Shown: one piece after another, positions 44,583 to 56,407 of the stretch
Position numbering within the stretch: the first letter of the stretch is position 1
How the letters are laid out: each line of letters opens with the position of its first letter
Source of the DNA: Adenophora triphylla var. japonica
Taxonomy: Eukaryota > Streptophyta > Magnoliopsida > Asterales > Campanulaceae
Assembly (NCBI GenBank): GCA_022495995.1
Contig: JAFEMH010005381.1
Location: 92,001 to 156,000 of the forward strand
Direction: 5' to 3'
DNA length: 64,000 bases
Translations under genes and position numbers: made by a program
Notes under the pieces: model-generated
Told to the model about the DNA's origin: nothing
Seen by the model: the letters and a program-made list of their open reading frames with translations, nothing else
Databases searched by the model: none

Positions 44583-45203
44583 TCAAGAAATGTTGTAACC
44601 GTTAGTGATTTGTGATTTACTTTTAAAGCTTTGTCGAGACGCAAGATCTCTTGTTTTGCCTTTGCTTCTGTTGTGCACTTTGTCGGCGTCCGTCCTTGAA
44701 CTTTTCTGTTGCATTTGTGGACTGAAGCAGTCTGGGCCATGACGGCAATCCCCTTTGCTGAGGCTTTGTGCTTGGCTGAGAGGTTGAATGCTCCCTTGAC
44801 AAGTCGTTTTGACTGTCTTTTCCGCAGCTTCCTTGCCTCTTGTTGGCGTCGGGCTCTTGACCTCTTTTTTGCAGCTTCTGCTTGAGCTTCTTTTATTTAT
44901 TGTTTTTTTTTGTGAGCCCTTGCTCGAGCTCTCTTTTTTTTGTTTTTTTTTGTGAGCCCTTGCTCGAGCTCTCTTTTTTTTTATTTTTTTTTGTGAGCCC
45001 TTGCTCGAGCTCTCTTTTTTTTTTTTGAAGCGCGTGAGGGCGAAGACAAGCCCCTGGCTTGGAAGCAGACATGAGTCAGTCGTTTGATGCTGAGTGACCC
45101 TCGGATGTCCTTTGATGTTGCCGCCGTCGTTTGACTTGGTCAAGGTGACCGCTGGGGCGTGTTCTTGAAAAGTGCGTAGCTTGATGGAGGTCTTGATTGA
45201 CAT
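44583..45203 (-). other. Low-complexity frame between integrase and antisense genes
   Basis: A 206-residue minus-strand frame rich in lysine and serine (SSSKGSQKK repeats). Three copies of a unit of about 53 bp (TTTTTTGTGAGCCCTTGCTC GAGCTCTC, 44905-45020 on the plus strand) account for the middle. No family resemblance. It may be an ORF opened by repeat expansion in the post-pol spacer of B. Confidence 0.35.
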
Positions 45204-45247
45204 TCAAACTTTTGACTTTTTGTGTATTTTTAGACCGGACCAATTAA

Positions 45248-45294
45248 GGTTGCCTACGTTCCCTGACTAGAGGGCTCAGGTCTGCGTAGTTCGA
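45248..45294 (-). other. Tat hairpin-like motif just after the integrase of B
   Basis: The minus strand reads CGAACTACGCAGACCTGAGC, then CCTCTAGTCAGGGAACGTAG and GCAACC; CCCT/AGGG pair. It lies within about 90 bp of the integrase stop and nearly matches the A copy at 28387-28435. Confidence 0.7.
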
Positions 45295-45333
45295 CACTAC
45301 ATGGAGTGTCAAGAGATGCACAGCTGCTCTTCT

Positions 45334-45830
45334 TCAGCGAAGTATCTGCGAAGTTTGCTTCCGTTGGACCGGATTCATGAAGGGATTGCCGTCTAGGTCT
45401 GTCAGCTTCATGGCGCCTCCGGAGAAGATCTTTTGAACCAAGTAAGGGCCGATCCATGTGGGTTCCCATTTTCCCAGTGGGTTGGTTCGAGTGGGAGGCT
45501 TTTCTTTGAGTACAAGGTCACCTTCCCCGATGTCTCTGGATTTGACTTTCTTGTCGAAAGCTCTAGCCATCCCGCTGATAGGCTCCGGACGTGTTCCATG
45601 GCCTTTAGTCGTCGCTCGTCTAGCAGAGCCAATTCGTCGTGTCGGCTTCGGAGCCATTCGACTTCGTTGATGTCATTTTCCAAAGAAGACTCTGAGCGTA
45701 GGGAATTTCTAGCTCGATGGGAAGGACTGCTTCCATCCCGTATGTCAGGGCAAATGGGGTTTCTCCCGTGGCTGTTCTGACTGATGTGCGGTAGCCCCAA
45801 AGTGCAAGGTGCAGCTTCTCGGGCCAATCT
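45334..45830 (-). pseudogene. pol: Integrase C-terminal part of element B
   Basis: This continues the integrase after the element E insertion. From 45830 down it reads DWPEKLHLALWGYRTSVRTA and TGETPFALTYGMEAVLPIEL, the end of the catalytic core region. After a frameshift near 45650 it reads MARAFDKKVKSRDI and GDLVLKEK, then WIGPYLVQKIFSGGAMKLT, a GPF/Y-type C-terminal domain. It ends at 45334. The N-terminal and catalytic parts are at 54476-55207. The integrase would have inserted the cDNA into the genome. Confidence 0.85.
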
Positions 45831-48474
45831 TGTGAGGACCCCGACCCGGAACCTACACGTGTCCCGAGCTGGAGCGTCCTCAAACTAACCCAAAACTCCT
45901 AATACTTTAAAAACTTTGATTTAACTTCCAACATAAACACAACCATTTCAAAATAATTCTACTCCTTCCACATTGAATGAAAAGTTGACCAACCATGAAA
46001 ATAATAAACTGTTTTAGTTACAAAAGATATCGAATATAATATGGAATTAAAGTTTATGAATACAACCTTTTAAAAGAATTATGTTAACCAACCCCTTTTA
46101 CCCAATCTAAACATAACCCGACAATTCCCAAAATACCACTTCTAACTCCTTTCCGCCCTTACTCGGTCGGTCCACCTGTCTCGGAATCTAAAACAGTAAA
46201 GGGAGAGGGGTGAGAATAAATCTCAATGAGCTATTATGAATGCAGCAAGATGCCATACAAGATGCAACACGTAGCATGGTAACACTTAACACATTATGAA
46301 AGCGGTAAACACCTTACGTTACCTCATTTTACCTTTTCCCGTCTGAACAATAAGTCGTACAACGTGGGAGTAAAACTCCACTCTTTGGTGAATTGCCTCC
46401 AAAGACATTCACCTCTTATAGGTCTCATACCCCGTAGATCCATATAAGAAAGGATACCTATATTAGAGTATCCAACAATAATCTCGTCCCTCCTTACAAC
46501 GATCGCAACAGCCCGTAAAGCTTTTTGGGTCAATACACAGTCGTTAGCGCAGCCCCACCCCGTGGCCACAGAGTGGGAAGGGTCACCGGTATGATGTACC
46601 TTCAATCACTTATTGAACAAATCAATAATTGATTGGCATCCATCATACCCACCCGAACATAACACGCTCAAGCACATGATAGTTACTTGAGATAATCCAC
46701 AAAACGGGATAATAATATAACAATACCAAATAATCCACAAAGGGGATAAACACCATGGCAACATGGTAAAATATACTCATGTTCAACCAACATCATAATG
46801 TAACATTTAAGTAATACACTATGCATAGTATCATCAACAAATATGAATGATAACAAATAAATCCACAATGGAATAACCATACAACTACATAGTAAACATA
46901 TCCACACATTGGGATAACATAACAACTTGTCAAATATTCCACACTTGGGGAGCCACATAACACTTTGCCAAATAATCCACAAAGGGGATAAACAATATAG
47001 TCACATGGTAAAATAGAATATCTGGAAATGATCATTACATATTTAGTTTATAAAACCAATTCCATTTGAGAGATCACCTAAAAATACTCAATTTGGACTC
47101 TTGAACCATCCAATTTCGAGTCCGTATGAATTAACTATGATTTATTCAATTTCCACTCAACTTCTAACGTACAATACTACCTGCTGTAACCAAATCAGAT
47201 TTTTGGGACATAAGGATAACTTCTTTAGATATGAAACCATCACATTCAGAAAGTACTCAGAAAAACACCCAATTTAGACCCAAGAACCATCCAATTCCGA
47301 TTTAATATGATTAAGTTATGACCATCACAAGATTGCTAAACGAATTCTCGGTTCGTAACCGAAGTTAGATTTCTGGGGTCTTGGGCGACTGCCCAAACCT
47401 CTTGGGCGACCGCCCAAGAGGGTTTTCAAGGAATTGTGAGTTTCGCCAAGATGGGCGGCCGCTCAGCCCCCTTGGGCGACCGCCCAATCCTCCCGCCAGC
47501 CCAAACTTAGGTTTTTAACCCCTTTAACCCTAGTTCTTCCTTCCTCTACCATTGATTATTCAAGAACACCCAAGAACACCTTCATTTCACCAAATCCCAA
47601 ACAAACATGTAAACTCCAAAACCAAGTAGTATAGATTTAGATTTCTCACCACAAGAATTCCAACCCATCTCATTAACATATTTCAAGTTAAGCTCTCTTA
47701 ATCCAACCAAACACATTTCCTTATAACCTTGATCAACTACTATGAACCAAGACATCATTCTCTAACATTAACCCATTTTCCCAAGCTCCAATAAGGTTTC
47801 CAAGGTATCAAACAACCATTATAAAACAAGCACAACATCAAATCATTCATGAAAGCATACAAAGAAGGGAAGTCATAATAACTCACCTTAGGTTTTTAGA
47901 ATAAAATGTTGATCTTCTTAGCTTGACTTGTTCCTCTAGATGATCCATCCTCAAAAACACCCTTAGACTTGAATTTGGAGGAGAAATGCCTTGGCTTCAA
48001 GAAGGAAGGTTGAGAGCTCCCATGGAGATTTTCTTGCTTTCTCTAGGAAGAAGGAGAGTGAATGAAGGAGGGAGAAGGAGAGTGAGGAGGATGAAGAGAG
48101 GGGAGGGGCCTGGCCAAGGGTGGAGCTGTGGGGAGGCACTTGTCAAGCCTAGGAAGGAGTAAGACTAATTGGCCCCCACCAAAATTAATCCTAAGGCTTT
48201 CACTCTTTTTCATTAAAATTAATCATTTATCCAAATAATTCATCCTACCCATTTACCTCCTTGCACTATTTATCATTTTTCCATTTTTTATTATTTCCCA
48301 AATTTCTTTATTTAATATCCAATAAATTCTCAAAAGATTCTAATCTTACTACTCACCCAATTTATTCTTAATTTAAGAATCTAAAGACATAATTGAACAC
48401 ATAAAGCTAGCATGAATATTAAAAGCATATAACTAAATATTTAAAAATGAGTGCCTAGGGTTGGGGTCGTCACA
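45831..48474 (-). repeat. 3' LTR of element E (2644 bp)
   Basis: Nearly the same as 51832-54475. It contains GGGCGACCGCCC palindromes at 47381-47487. Frames such as 46683-46982, which recur in the other LTR, reflect LTR duplication only. Confidence 0.9.
47381..47487. promoter_or_regulatory. Palindrome cluster TTGGGCGACCGCCCAA in LTR E
   Basis: Copies at 47381-47396 (ACT centre), 47401-47418 (CTTGGGCGACCGCCCAAG, perfect arms) and 47472-47487, plus the related TGGGCGGCCGCTCA at 47452. The other LTR has them at 53384, 53404 and 53474. Confidence 0.6.
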
Positions 48475-51400
48475 CTCACTCCCCCTTAAAGAAAATTCGT
48501 CCCGAATTTGACTGTCACTTACCCTAAGGTTCAAATAGCAAAGGTTACCTTTCACACATTCTAACTTAACATTTTCAATTAGGCTTCTCAAAGGCATGAT
48601 TCTTCTATACATTTTCACAACTTAAATACTCTAAGGCTTCAATTCCCAATCAGTCTCATCAATGCTATGATTCTTTTCCAGATTCAAATTTCATTAATAA
48701 TGTGATATAACAACTCAATACGCCGAGAATACCATACCATTATCGCTAACCCGAATTTTCACGACCTCAAAGAAAGTATATTAAATGAAAAGTATTACAT
48801 CTTATGTTACCCAATACATTACGATATTACATTTAAAACTTCAAATGAACTAATAAACTTTTGCGCCAATTTACCTTAGGCCTTGCTTCTCTAACCTTGC
48901 TCCAACAAATTAGAGATCGATATTTCCCTCCTGAACCACACCTCATACGGTCTTATCTCAATGCTAGAAGGATAACTGCCATTATACGCACTCAACCTCC
49001 GAACCATAAGTCCTATCGACTACAAACATCCATTGTACATGCTCGTAGCATATCCTCAACAATAAGTAATTATCCCTCAAATTTTCATAAGATTAAACTT
49101 AATAGCATCCATACATTCTAAAAGGATCTTTCCCAAATGATGTCTATCCAATCCATTTACTACTACGGGGTTTATACAATCGAATTATCCCCTAACATAT
49201 GTGAGGACTCTATCAATCAATATCTCATCAAACTATATATAAAGAATAGAAATACAATCAACTTCCTATAAACAGAACAACATACTCCTCTTTACTTCCA
49301 AGATAACCAAATCACAAAATTCAAAGTAATAATACTCTCGCTCAATCTCTAATTATTTTCATGTCCAGTGACGTATCAATACCCGAATCAAATGGTTGGC
49401 CGCCCACAACGGGAGCCGATCCAACTCCAATACAAAAACCAAGTCTACTGCGACTTCCACATTAATAACTCCACAATTTATCAATTATTTCTCGGATCAC
49501 TACTTTTAATACAATTAATCACTATAGAGGAACTAGGTTGCCTTTCTACTAGCTTCTGTACGAACTATAACTTTAAAGTAACATGTCTTTCGAAAATTTA
49601 CAACATCTTTCGTAATTTCAAAGGATAGATAAAAAGAGATCCAAAGGAGATTCGAATGGTTTATTTATTTAAAACCGGCCCATACCAGCTTTTAATTAAC
49701 TAAACCACTCGTAAATTTCAAAGGATTGATAAGCTAACAAAATAACTCGAGTGATTTAATTATCTACAACCGTCCCATACCAAATGTAGATAGTTAAATT
49801 ACTCACAGATTTTAATTTACACGAAAATGGTTTACTGACCTTATTAAATCAACTATCCCCGAAGGGCACAATTGCTTACACAGAGGTTCAATATATACTC
49901 CAAAGTTTTAAAACACCTTTAAAACAGTTTTTAATAAAATATTCTTGATTGACCTCTATTTATAGTGTAGCCACCACTCATACTATTTAGACTTAGTTAA
50001 CTTCTCTCTAAGAAAACACAATCTCGCAATACTATTACTATCCCTGATAAATAACACTAAAACAGTCATTAAGATTATAACTAGGTAAACCATCCTCAAT
50101 TCAATAATTCCTCAAGTTGAAGGTTCAACACTTTTTTTTAATTTGAGTCATCTATTCACCACCTTTGATATTGGTATTGTACTTAGCAACAATATATTGT
50201 AAAACATCTAGTTCCCAATCAAATACCATAATTTCTAAATCAGAGAATATAATTGGAACTCACATAGATCAATCATTCCCGAATTTCAATTAAACATTAC
50301 AGTATAATCTAACTTAACTCTCAATAACTATCAACAAACTCAAAATCCGTACAACGTTAATATCTTTCAAGCATCACACAAATCCCTCATATAATTCACG
50401 TAACTAAGTCGAACTATAGTATATAACCATCCTAAAGTATCCTGTCTCCCAATAAGATTCATCCTCATTTTCTCAACTAATGATAATCAATTCTCAAAAC
50501 GAACCCTATACCTATCTCACCAATTTCTGAAGTTGACCCTATAAGTCACCAATAACTACGTCTATTATACTTCTTCACATTTACCCTATTTACCTCTCCA
50601 TAGCTAGTACACAATCCATAAATCAAAACGGTCATACTAGATATAAATGTTGTCTTAAGTATATCCTTAAAGCAATTTTCCACTGAGATTGTAACACTCC
50701 GAAAATTCAACTAATAACCATTGAGTATCCTACTAGTTTCTAAAATCATTCATACAAATCGTCAACAAGTGCTAACGAATACTTATTCTTCACAGCTTAC
50801 CTATTTAAGATTTCTATAACCCTTTGATTAACCACCAAGTATCATCTTTTCTAAATATAGTACCTTATAGCAACTCAAAATCTCAACATCCCGGTATGAT
50901 ATCCGATGAAAACCTAATTTGAAACTCACACCGAAAACACCACTTAGTCAACTAATAGCACACAAGGCAAAGATATATTAATTCCATAAGATCTCGTACT
51001 CGCGATATTTATAACTCATATAATCCCACTTAGACTATCACTTTCAATACTAGTCTCATATATCTAGTCTCCCCACGAGACACCAATGTAAGAATACTCA
51101 CGCAAGTTACACAACCATAAATCACTCTTAATTAGACCATATACCTATCCTCAACTAAGAGTTCACAAATTCATTTACTACCGTACATGAGATAACTCAA
51201 GGTTCCTTTAAATCAAGGATAACACACAACCCAAATAATCTTCACATTCCTTAGGCCATACTTTCGACGTTTATGCATATATGATAAAATAGCAAATAAT
51301 GACTCATCCGCCTCTACCACACACGGAGGCAAATTAAACATAGATAAGGAGACTCGCCTCTTGCGACAGTCCTCCTCAAACACAACAACTACTCAAATAA

Positions 51401-51831
51401 TTCAGGTTAACATAACGATGATTCACGGATAGGTAACTCGCCCAAATCCACCGGCAATACATGCCCACTTAATCACAATTACCAAGATAATTAAGGATGA
51501 TTCGAGGTACGACCCCATCGGAGTAGAACCTCCAACACATAAGGCAACTCTTAGGCCAATTATGCAAATAAAAGATGAAATGTAATGCCACGTGAGAACG
51601 AATGAACAGGGATTTATAGAAGTATGAACCCTAACTCCCGAGACAGTAAAATACCTCAAATGGTGGTGGAGGAATCTATCTTTCCATAACTCACCTTTCC
51701 TTGATTCCTTTGGTTGGTCATTATCCTTTTCTCGTTATATAACAATTTCCGCATTAACCCTCGACGTCGCTATCACACACTCTTACTCGCCTAGACTCTA
51801 CCCGAGAACTCTAACCGAGCTCGATACCAAC
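48475..51831 (-). other. Internal region of element E, no coding capacity
   Basis: 3357 bp, AT-rich and full of stops on both strands. The left end is a polypurine tract on the minus strand (48475-48492, CTTTAAGGGGGAGTGAG). Just inside it a short minus-strand frame ends with RDEFSLRGSE, the usual last residues of a chromovirus polyprotein region. No gag, protease, reverse transcriptase or integrase motif is visible. Confidence 0.75.
51813..51829 (-). other. Primer binding site of element E, degenerate tRNA-Met type
   Basis: The minus strand reads TGGTATCGAGCTCGGTT, two bases after the 5' LTR. The usual site is TGGTATCAGAGC. Confidence 0.6.
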
Positions 51832-54475
51832 CGCGAGGACCCCGACCCGGAACCTACACGTGTCCCGAGCCGGAGCGTCCTCAAACTAACCCAAAACTCC
51901 TAATACTTTAAAAACTTTGATTTAACTTCCAACATAAACACAACCATTTCAAAATAATTCTACTCCTTCCACATTGAATGAAAAGTTGACCAACCATGAA
52001 AATAATAAACTGCTTTTAGTTACAAAAGATATCGAATATAATATGGAATTAAAGTTCATCAATACAACCTTTTAAAAGAATTATGCTAACCAACCCCTTT
52101 TACCCAATCTAAACATAACCCGACAATTCCCAAAATACCACTTCTAACTCCTTTCCGCCCTTACTCTGGTCGGTCCACCTGTCTCGGAATCTAAAACAAG
52201 AAAGGGAGAGGGGTGAGAATAAATCTCAATGAGCTATTATGAATGCAAAGAAGATGCCATACAAGATGCAACACGTAGCATGGTAACACTTAACACATTA
52301 TGAAAGTGGTAAACACCTTACGTTACCTCATTTTACCTTTTCCCGTCTGAACAATAAGTCGTACAACGTGGGAGTAAAACTCCACTCTTTGGTGAATTGC
52401 CTCCAAAGACATTCACCTCTTATAGGTCTCATACCCCGTAGATCCATATAAGAAAGGATACCTATATTAGAGTATCCAACAATAATCTCGTCCTCCTTAC
52501 AACGATCGCAACAGCTCGTAAAGCTTTTTGGGTCAATACAGTCGTTAGCGCAGCCCCACCCCGTGGCCACAGAGTGGGGAAGGGTCACCGGTATGATGTA
52601 CCTTCAATCACTTATTGAACAAATCAATAATTGATTGGCATCCATCATACCCACCCGAACATAACACGCTCAAGCACATGATAGTTACTTGAGATAATCC
52701 ACAAAACGGGATAATAATATAACAATACCAAATAATCCACAAAGGGGATAAACACCATGGCAACATGGTAAAATATACTCATGTTCAACCAACATCATAA
52801 TGTAACATTTAAGTAATACACTATGCATAGTATCATCAACAAATATGAATGATAACAAATAAATCCACAATGGAATAACCATACAACTACATAGTAAACA
52901 TATCCACACATTGGGATAACATAACAACTTGTCAAATATTCCACACTTGGGGAGCCACATAACACTTTGCCAAATAATCCACAAAGGGGATAAACAATAT
53001 AGTCACATGGTAAAATAGAATATCTGGAAATGATCATTACATATTTAGTTTATAAAACCAATTCCATTTGAGAGATCACCTAAAAATACTCAATTTGGAC
53101 TCTTGAACCATCCAATTTCGAGTCCGTATGAATTAACTATGATTTATTCAATTTCCACTCAACTTCTAACGTACAATACTACCCGCTGTAACCAAATCAG
53201 ATTTTTGGGACATAAGGATAACTTCTTTAGATATGAAACCATCACATTCAGAAAGTACTCAGAAAAACACCCAATTTAGACCCAAGAACCATCCAATTCC
53301 GATTTAATATGATTAAGTTATGACCATCACAAGATTGCTAAACGAATTCCTGGTTCGTAACCGAAGTTAGGATTTCTGGGGTCTTGGGCGACTGCCCAAA
53401 CCTCTTGGGCGACCGCCCAAGAGGGTTTTCAAGGAATTGTGAGTTTGCCAAGATGGGCGGCCGCTCAGCCCCCTTGGGCGACCGCCCAATCCTCCTGCCA
53501 GCCCAAACTTAGGTTTTTAACCCCTTTAACCCTAGTTCTTCCTTCCCTCTACCATTGATTATTCAAGAACACCCAAGAACACCTTCATTTCACCAAATCC
53601 CAAACAAACATGTAAACTCCAAAACCAAGTAGTATAGATTTAGATTTCTCACCACAAGAATTCCAACCCATCTCATTAACATATTTCAAGTTAAGCTCTC
53701 TTAATCCAACCAAACACATTTCCTTATAACCTTGATCAACTACTATGAACCAAGACATCATTCTCTAACATTAACCCATTTTCCCAAGCTCCAATAAGGT
53801 TTCCAAGGTATCAAACAACCATTATAAAACAAGCACAACATCAAATCATTCATGAGCATACAAAGAAGGGAAGTCATAATAACTCACCTTAGGTTTTAGA
53901 ATAAAATGTTGATCTTCTTAGCTTGACTTGTTCCTCTAGATGATCCATCCTCAAAAACACCCTTAGACTTGAATTTGGAGGAGAAATGCCTTGGCTTCAA
54001 GAAGGAAGGTTGAGAGCTCCCATGGAGATTTTCTTGCTTTCTCTAGGAAGAAGGAGAGTGAATGAAGGAGGGAGAAGGAGAGTGAGGAGGATGAAGAGAG
54101 GGGAGGGGCCGGTCAAGGGTGGAGTGTGGGGGAGGCACTTGTCAAGCCTAGGAAGGAGTAAGACTAATTGGCCCCCCACCAAAATTAATCCTAAGGCTTT
54201 CACTCTTTTTCATTAAAATTAATCATTTATCCAAATAATTCATCCTACCCATTTACCTCCTTGCACTATTTATCATTTTTCCATTTTTTATTATTTCCCC
54301 AAATTTCTTTATTTAATATCCAATAAATTCTCAAAAGATTCTAATCTTACTACTCACCCAATTTATTCTTAATTTAAGAATCTAAATACATAATTGAACA
54401 CATAAAGCTAGCATGAATATTAAAAGCATATAACTAAATATTTAAAAATGAGTGCCTAGGGCTGGGGTCGTCACA
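51832..54475 (-). repeat. 5' LTR of element E (2644 bp)
   Basis: It pairs with 45831-48474. The inner terminus reads CGCGAGGACC rather than TGTGAGGACC. Confidence 0.9.
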
Positions 54476-55400
54476 AATCTCGTCCTCGGGTGGTCATTTT
54501 TCGGATGATCCGTTCGAGGGTTTTGTTTGCTGCTTCCACAGCGCCATTTGTTTGTGGCCGGTAGGGAGAAGATTTGTGGCGTGTGATCTTGAATTCAGCC
54601 AGCAGTCTGTCGAATTCCCCTTCAAAGTGTGAGCCGTTGTCTGATATGACCTCATTTAGGATGCCGTATCGGCAGATGATGTTTTCTTTGAGGAAATGCG
54701 CGACCTTCTTGGAGGTGAGTACCTTGTAGGACTTGGCTTCGACCCATTTGGTGAAGTAGTCGATGGCTACTAAGATGAACTCGTGACCGTTGCTGCCTGG
54801 CGGAGCGATTTTCCCGATGACGTCAATTCCCCAAGTGGCAAAGGGCCAAGGTGTAGTCATGCAGTAGATATCGTGGGGCGGCAGATGATTGAGGTTGGAG
54901 AACCGTTGGCACTTGTCGCAGCTTCGGACAAAGTGGATGCAATCTGCCTTCATGGAGATCCAAGAGTAGCCCATCCCGAGAATGATTTGCATCGTGGCTC
55001 GGCGTTCATGTGGGGACCGCAAGCCCCATTGTGGACTTCGTTCATGAACTTGTTTGCTTCTTCTTGGCTGATGCAGCGTAGGAGTGGCCCCTGGTAGCGT
55101 TTCTTGTATGGCATGTCCCCGAGGATGACGAAGTGAGAGGCGAGGCGTTTTAGGGCCATGATGCTCTTGGTTTTGACCCCTTCTGTGTGTGGGTCTTCCT
55201 TGTTCATGAAGGTGGTTTCCCCGTTCTTGAGGTATTGGAAGATCTGGTTTGTGCTGGAAATGGCGTTGGACTTGCGTCTCTTTGGCTCTTCAACAATCTT
55301 GCAAATCGTTGTGATTAAAACCTTCTCGGCAGCTTGGGCCCGGTTTTTCTCTCGTTTGACAACATGCTTAAATGTTTGCTTGATGCATTTATTTAATTAA
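54476..55400 (-). pseudogene. pol: Pol remnant of element B: linker fused to integrase, reverse transcriptase missing
   Basis: From 55400 downward the minus strand carries the pre-RT linker (HVVKREKNRAQAAEKVL, as in fragment D). It passes without reverse transcriptase or RNase H into QIFQYLKNG, MALKRLASHFVILGDM and PLLRCISQEEANKFMNEVHN, the integrase zinc-binding region (H...H, then SCDKCQRF). After a frameshift near 55000 the core follows: WGIDVIGKIAPPGSNGHEF, VISDNGSHFEGEFDRL and RPQTNGAVEAANKTLERI. The catalytic D, D and E are all present. It stops at 54476 where element E starts and resumes at 45830. About 1.5 kb of reverse transcriptase and RNase H sequence expected from the family is absent. 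Confidence 0.85.
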
Positions 55401-55618
55401 TGTGTTTGCCTTTTGTATAGACGAATTGTTATTAACTTGTTTTGATTAGTTAATATCATCATTTGTTAAAGATGCAATGAAATGGTTTTTTTAGGAAGGT
55501 CGGACCTTTTATTGAAAGCGTGAAGACTGTACATTGTTGATCAAAGATTCACAATCGTCGGGCGTAAAGCCGTCAAAAGACTCAAAAGATGTGAATACAC
55601 AGACAACAAGACTCGAAG

Positions 55619-56296
55619 CTAGACTATAGGCGACGAGGGATTGGACCAGGCTTCATTACTCTCGGATGGCTGTAGCTCTAGAGGGAGTGGTGCTGGTTTA
55701 GGTGGCCAATCTTCCCTTGGCATGAGTCCCGGAAAGTAGCTTGCATGTGGTTCGATTTCAAACCAGATTGCGGAGGTTTTTGGCTGCTCCCCTGATGATG
55801 TCCCTCCATTAGTGTTGCCACCAGTCCTTGGGGGTTTTTGATGATAGAAGTCGCTGAGGGCTACTTCTAAGAGGGCGAAGCATTCGCTGATTCGGAGTTG
55901 ATTCTTGCTGATGTTGATCACTTTCATAGAATCTGCCTCTTTATCTGGGATCTTTGCTTGGACGACGTTTACAATGTCTGATTCGAGCGGGCATGCTATA
56001 TCTCCTTCCCTGATTAAGCCTTGGAGGAGGTTGCGCCACTGCTCATCCGTGCCTGACACCGGAATGTTGAATTGAACTAAGCTGTGATGGCTGTCCCCAT
56101 AAGATCCGAGGGTGTCGGCTAGAGGGCTGTCTTGTACCGGGGAATCGGTGATGAGCCAGTTTGCAAGAGGGTTTTCGGCGAAGTAAGGGTCTACTCCTCG
56201 ATCAATCTCCATTAGGGCACTCATCTCTTGATCCTCTCTCAAGCATTCTTCACAATGCATATATCGAGTTGTCATCCCGACCCATGAGTTCTTCAA
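55619..56296 (-). CDS. 225-residue ORF between protease and pol in element B, unknown
   Basis: The longest uninterrupted frame in B's own sense coding region runs from an ATG at 56296 to a stop at 55619. It has acidic stretches (CLREDQEMSALMEIDRGVD) and a middle part, DEQWRNLLQGLIREGDIAC. Then follow NQLRISECFALLEVALSDFY and a proline-rich tail (PPKPAPLPLELQPSESN). I do not recognise a domain. It starts about 110 bp after the protease homology and lies where Tat polyproteins have a poorly conserved spacer, so it may be part of the polyprotein rather than a separate gene. Neighbouring parts are broken while this one stays open. Confidence 0.45.
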   Translation of the reverse strand: MKNSWVGMTTRYMHCEECLREDQEMSALMEIDRGVDPYFAENPLANWLITDSPVQDSPLADTLGSYGDSHHSLVQFNIPVSGTDEQWRNLLQGLIREGDIACPLESDIVNVVQAKIPDKEADSMKVINISKNQLRISECFALLEVALSDFYHQKPPRTGGNTNGGTSSGEQPKTSAIWFEIEPHASYFPGLMPREDWPPKPAPLPLELQPSESNEAWSNPSSPIV

Positions 56297-56407
56297 TTTC
56301 CACTCGTCATGCGCTTAGAGCGTGGATGTAAGGATCCACTTCGTAGCGGGACAGTAGGAGAATCATCTCGGAGAAGAGTATTCGGTCATGTCGGGACCTT
56401 CTTCGGG

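Larger units (their letters stand above)
45831..54475 (-). mobile_element. Non-coding chromovirus-like LTR element E (LARD-type)
   Basis: Two LTRs of 2644 bp flank 3357 bp of internal sequence. The target duplication is AATCT (45826-45830 and 54476-54480). Termini are TGTGAGGACCCC and GGGGTCGTCACA. On the minus strand the 5' LTR is followed by TGGTATCGAGC, close to the tRNA-Met primer site, and the 3' LTR is preceded by GACGAATTTTCTTTAAGGGG. These features are typical of Tekay/Del-type chromoviruses. No coding region survives, so it must be mobilised in trans. The two LTRs differ only by scattered substitutions and short indels. Confidence 0.9.

Noticed and set aside
46683..52984. Identical 99- and 80-residue minus-strand frames at 46683-47035 and 52685-53037
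   Set aside because: Their conservation only reflects the two near-identical LTRs of element E.
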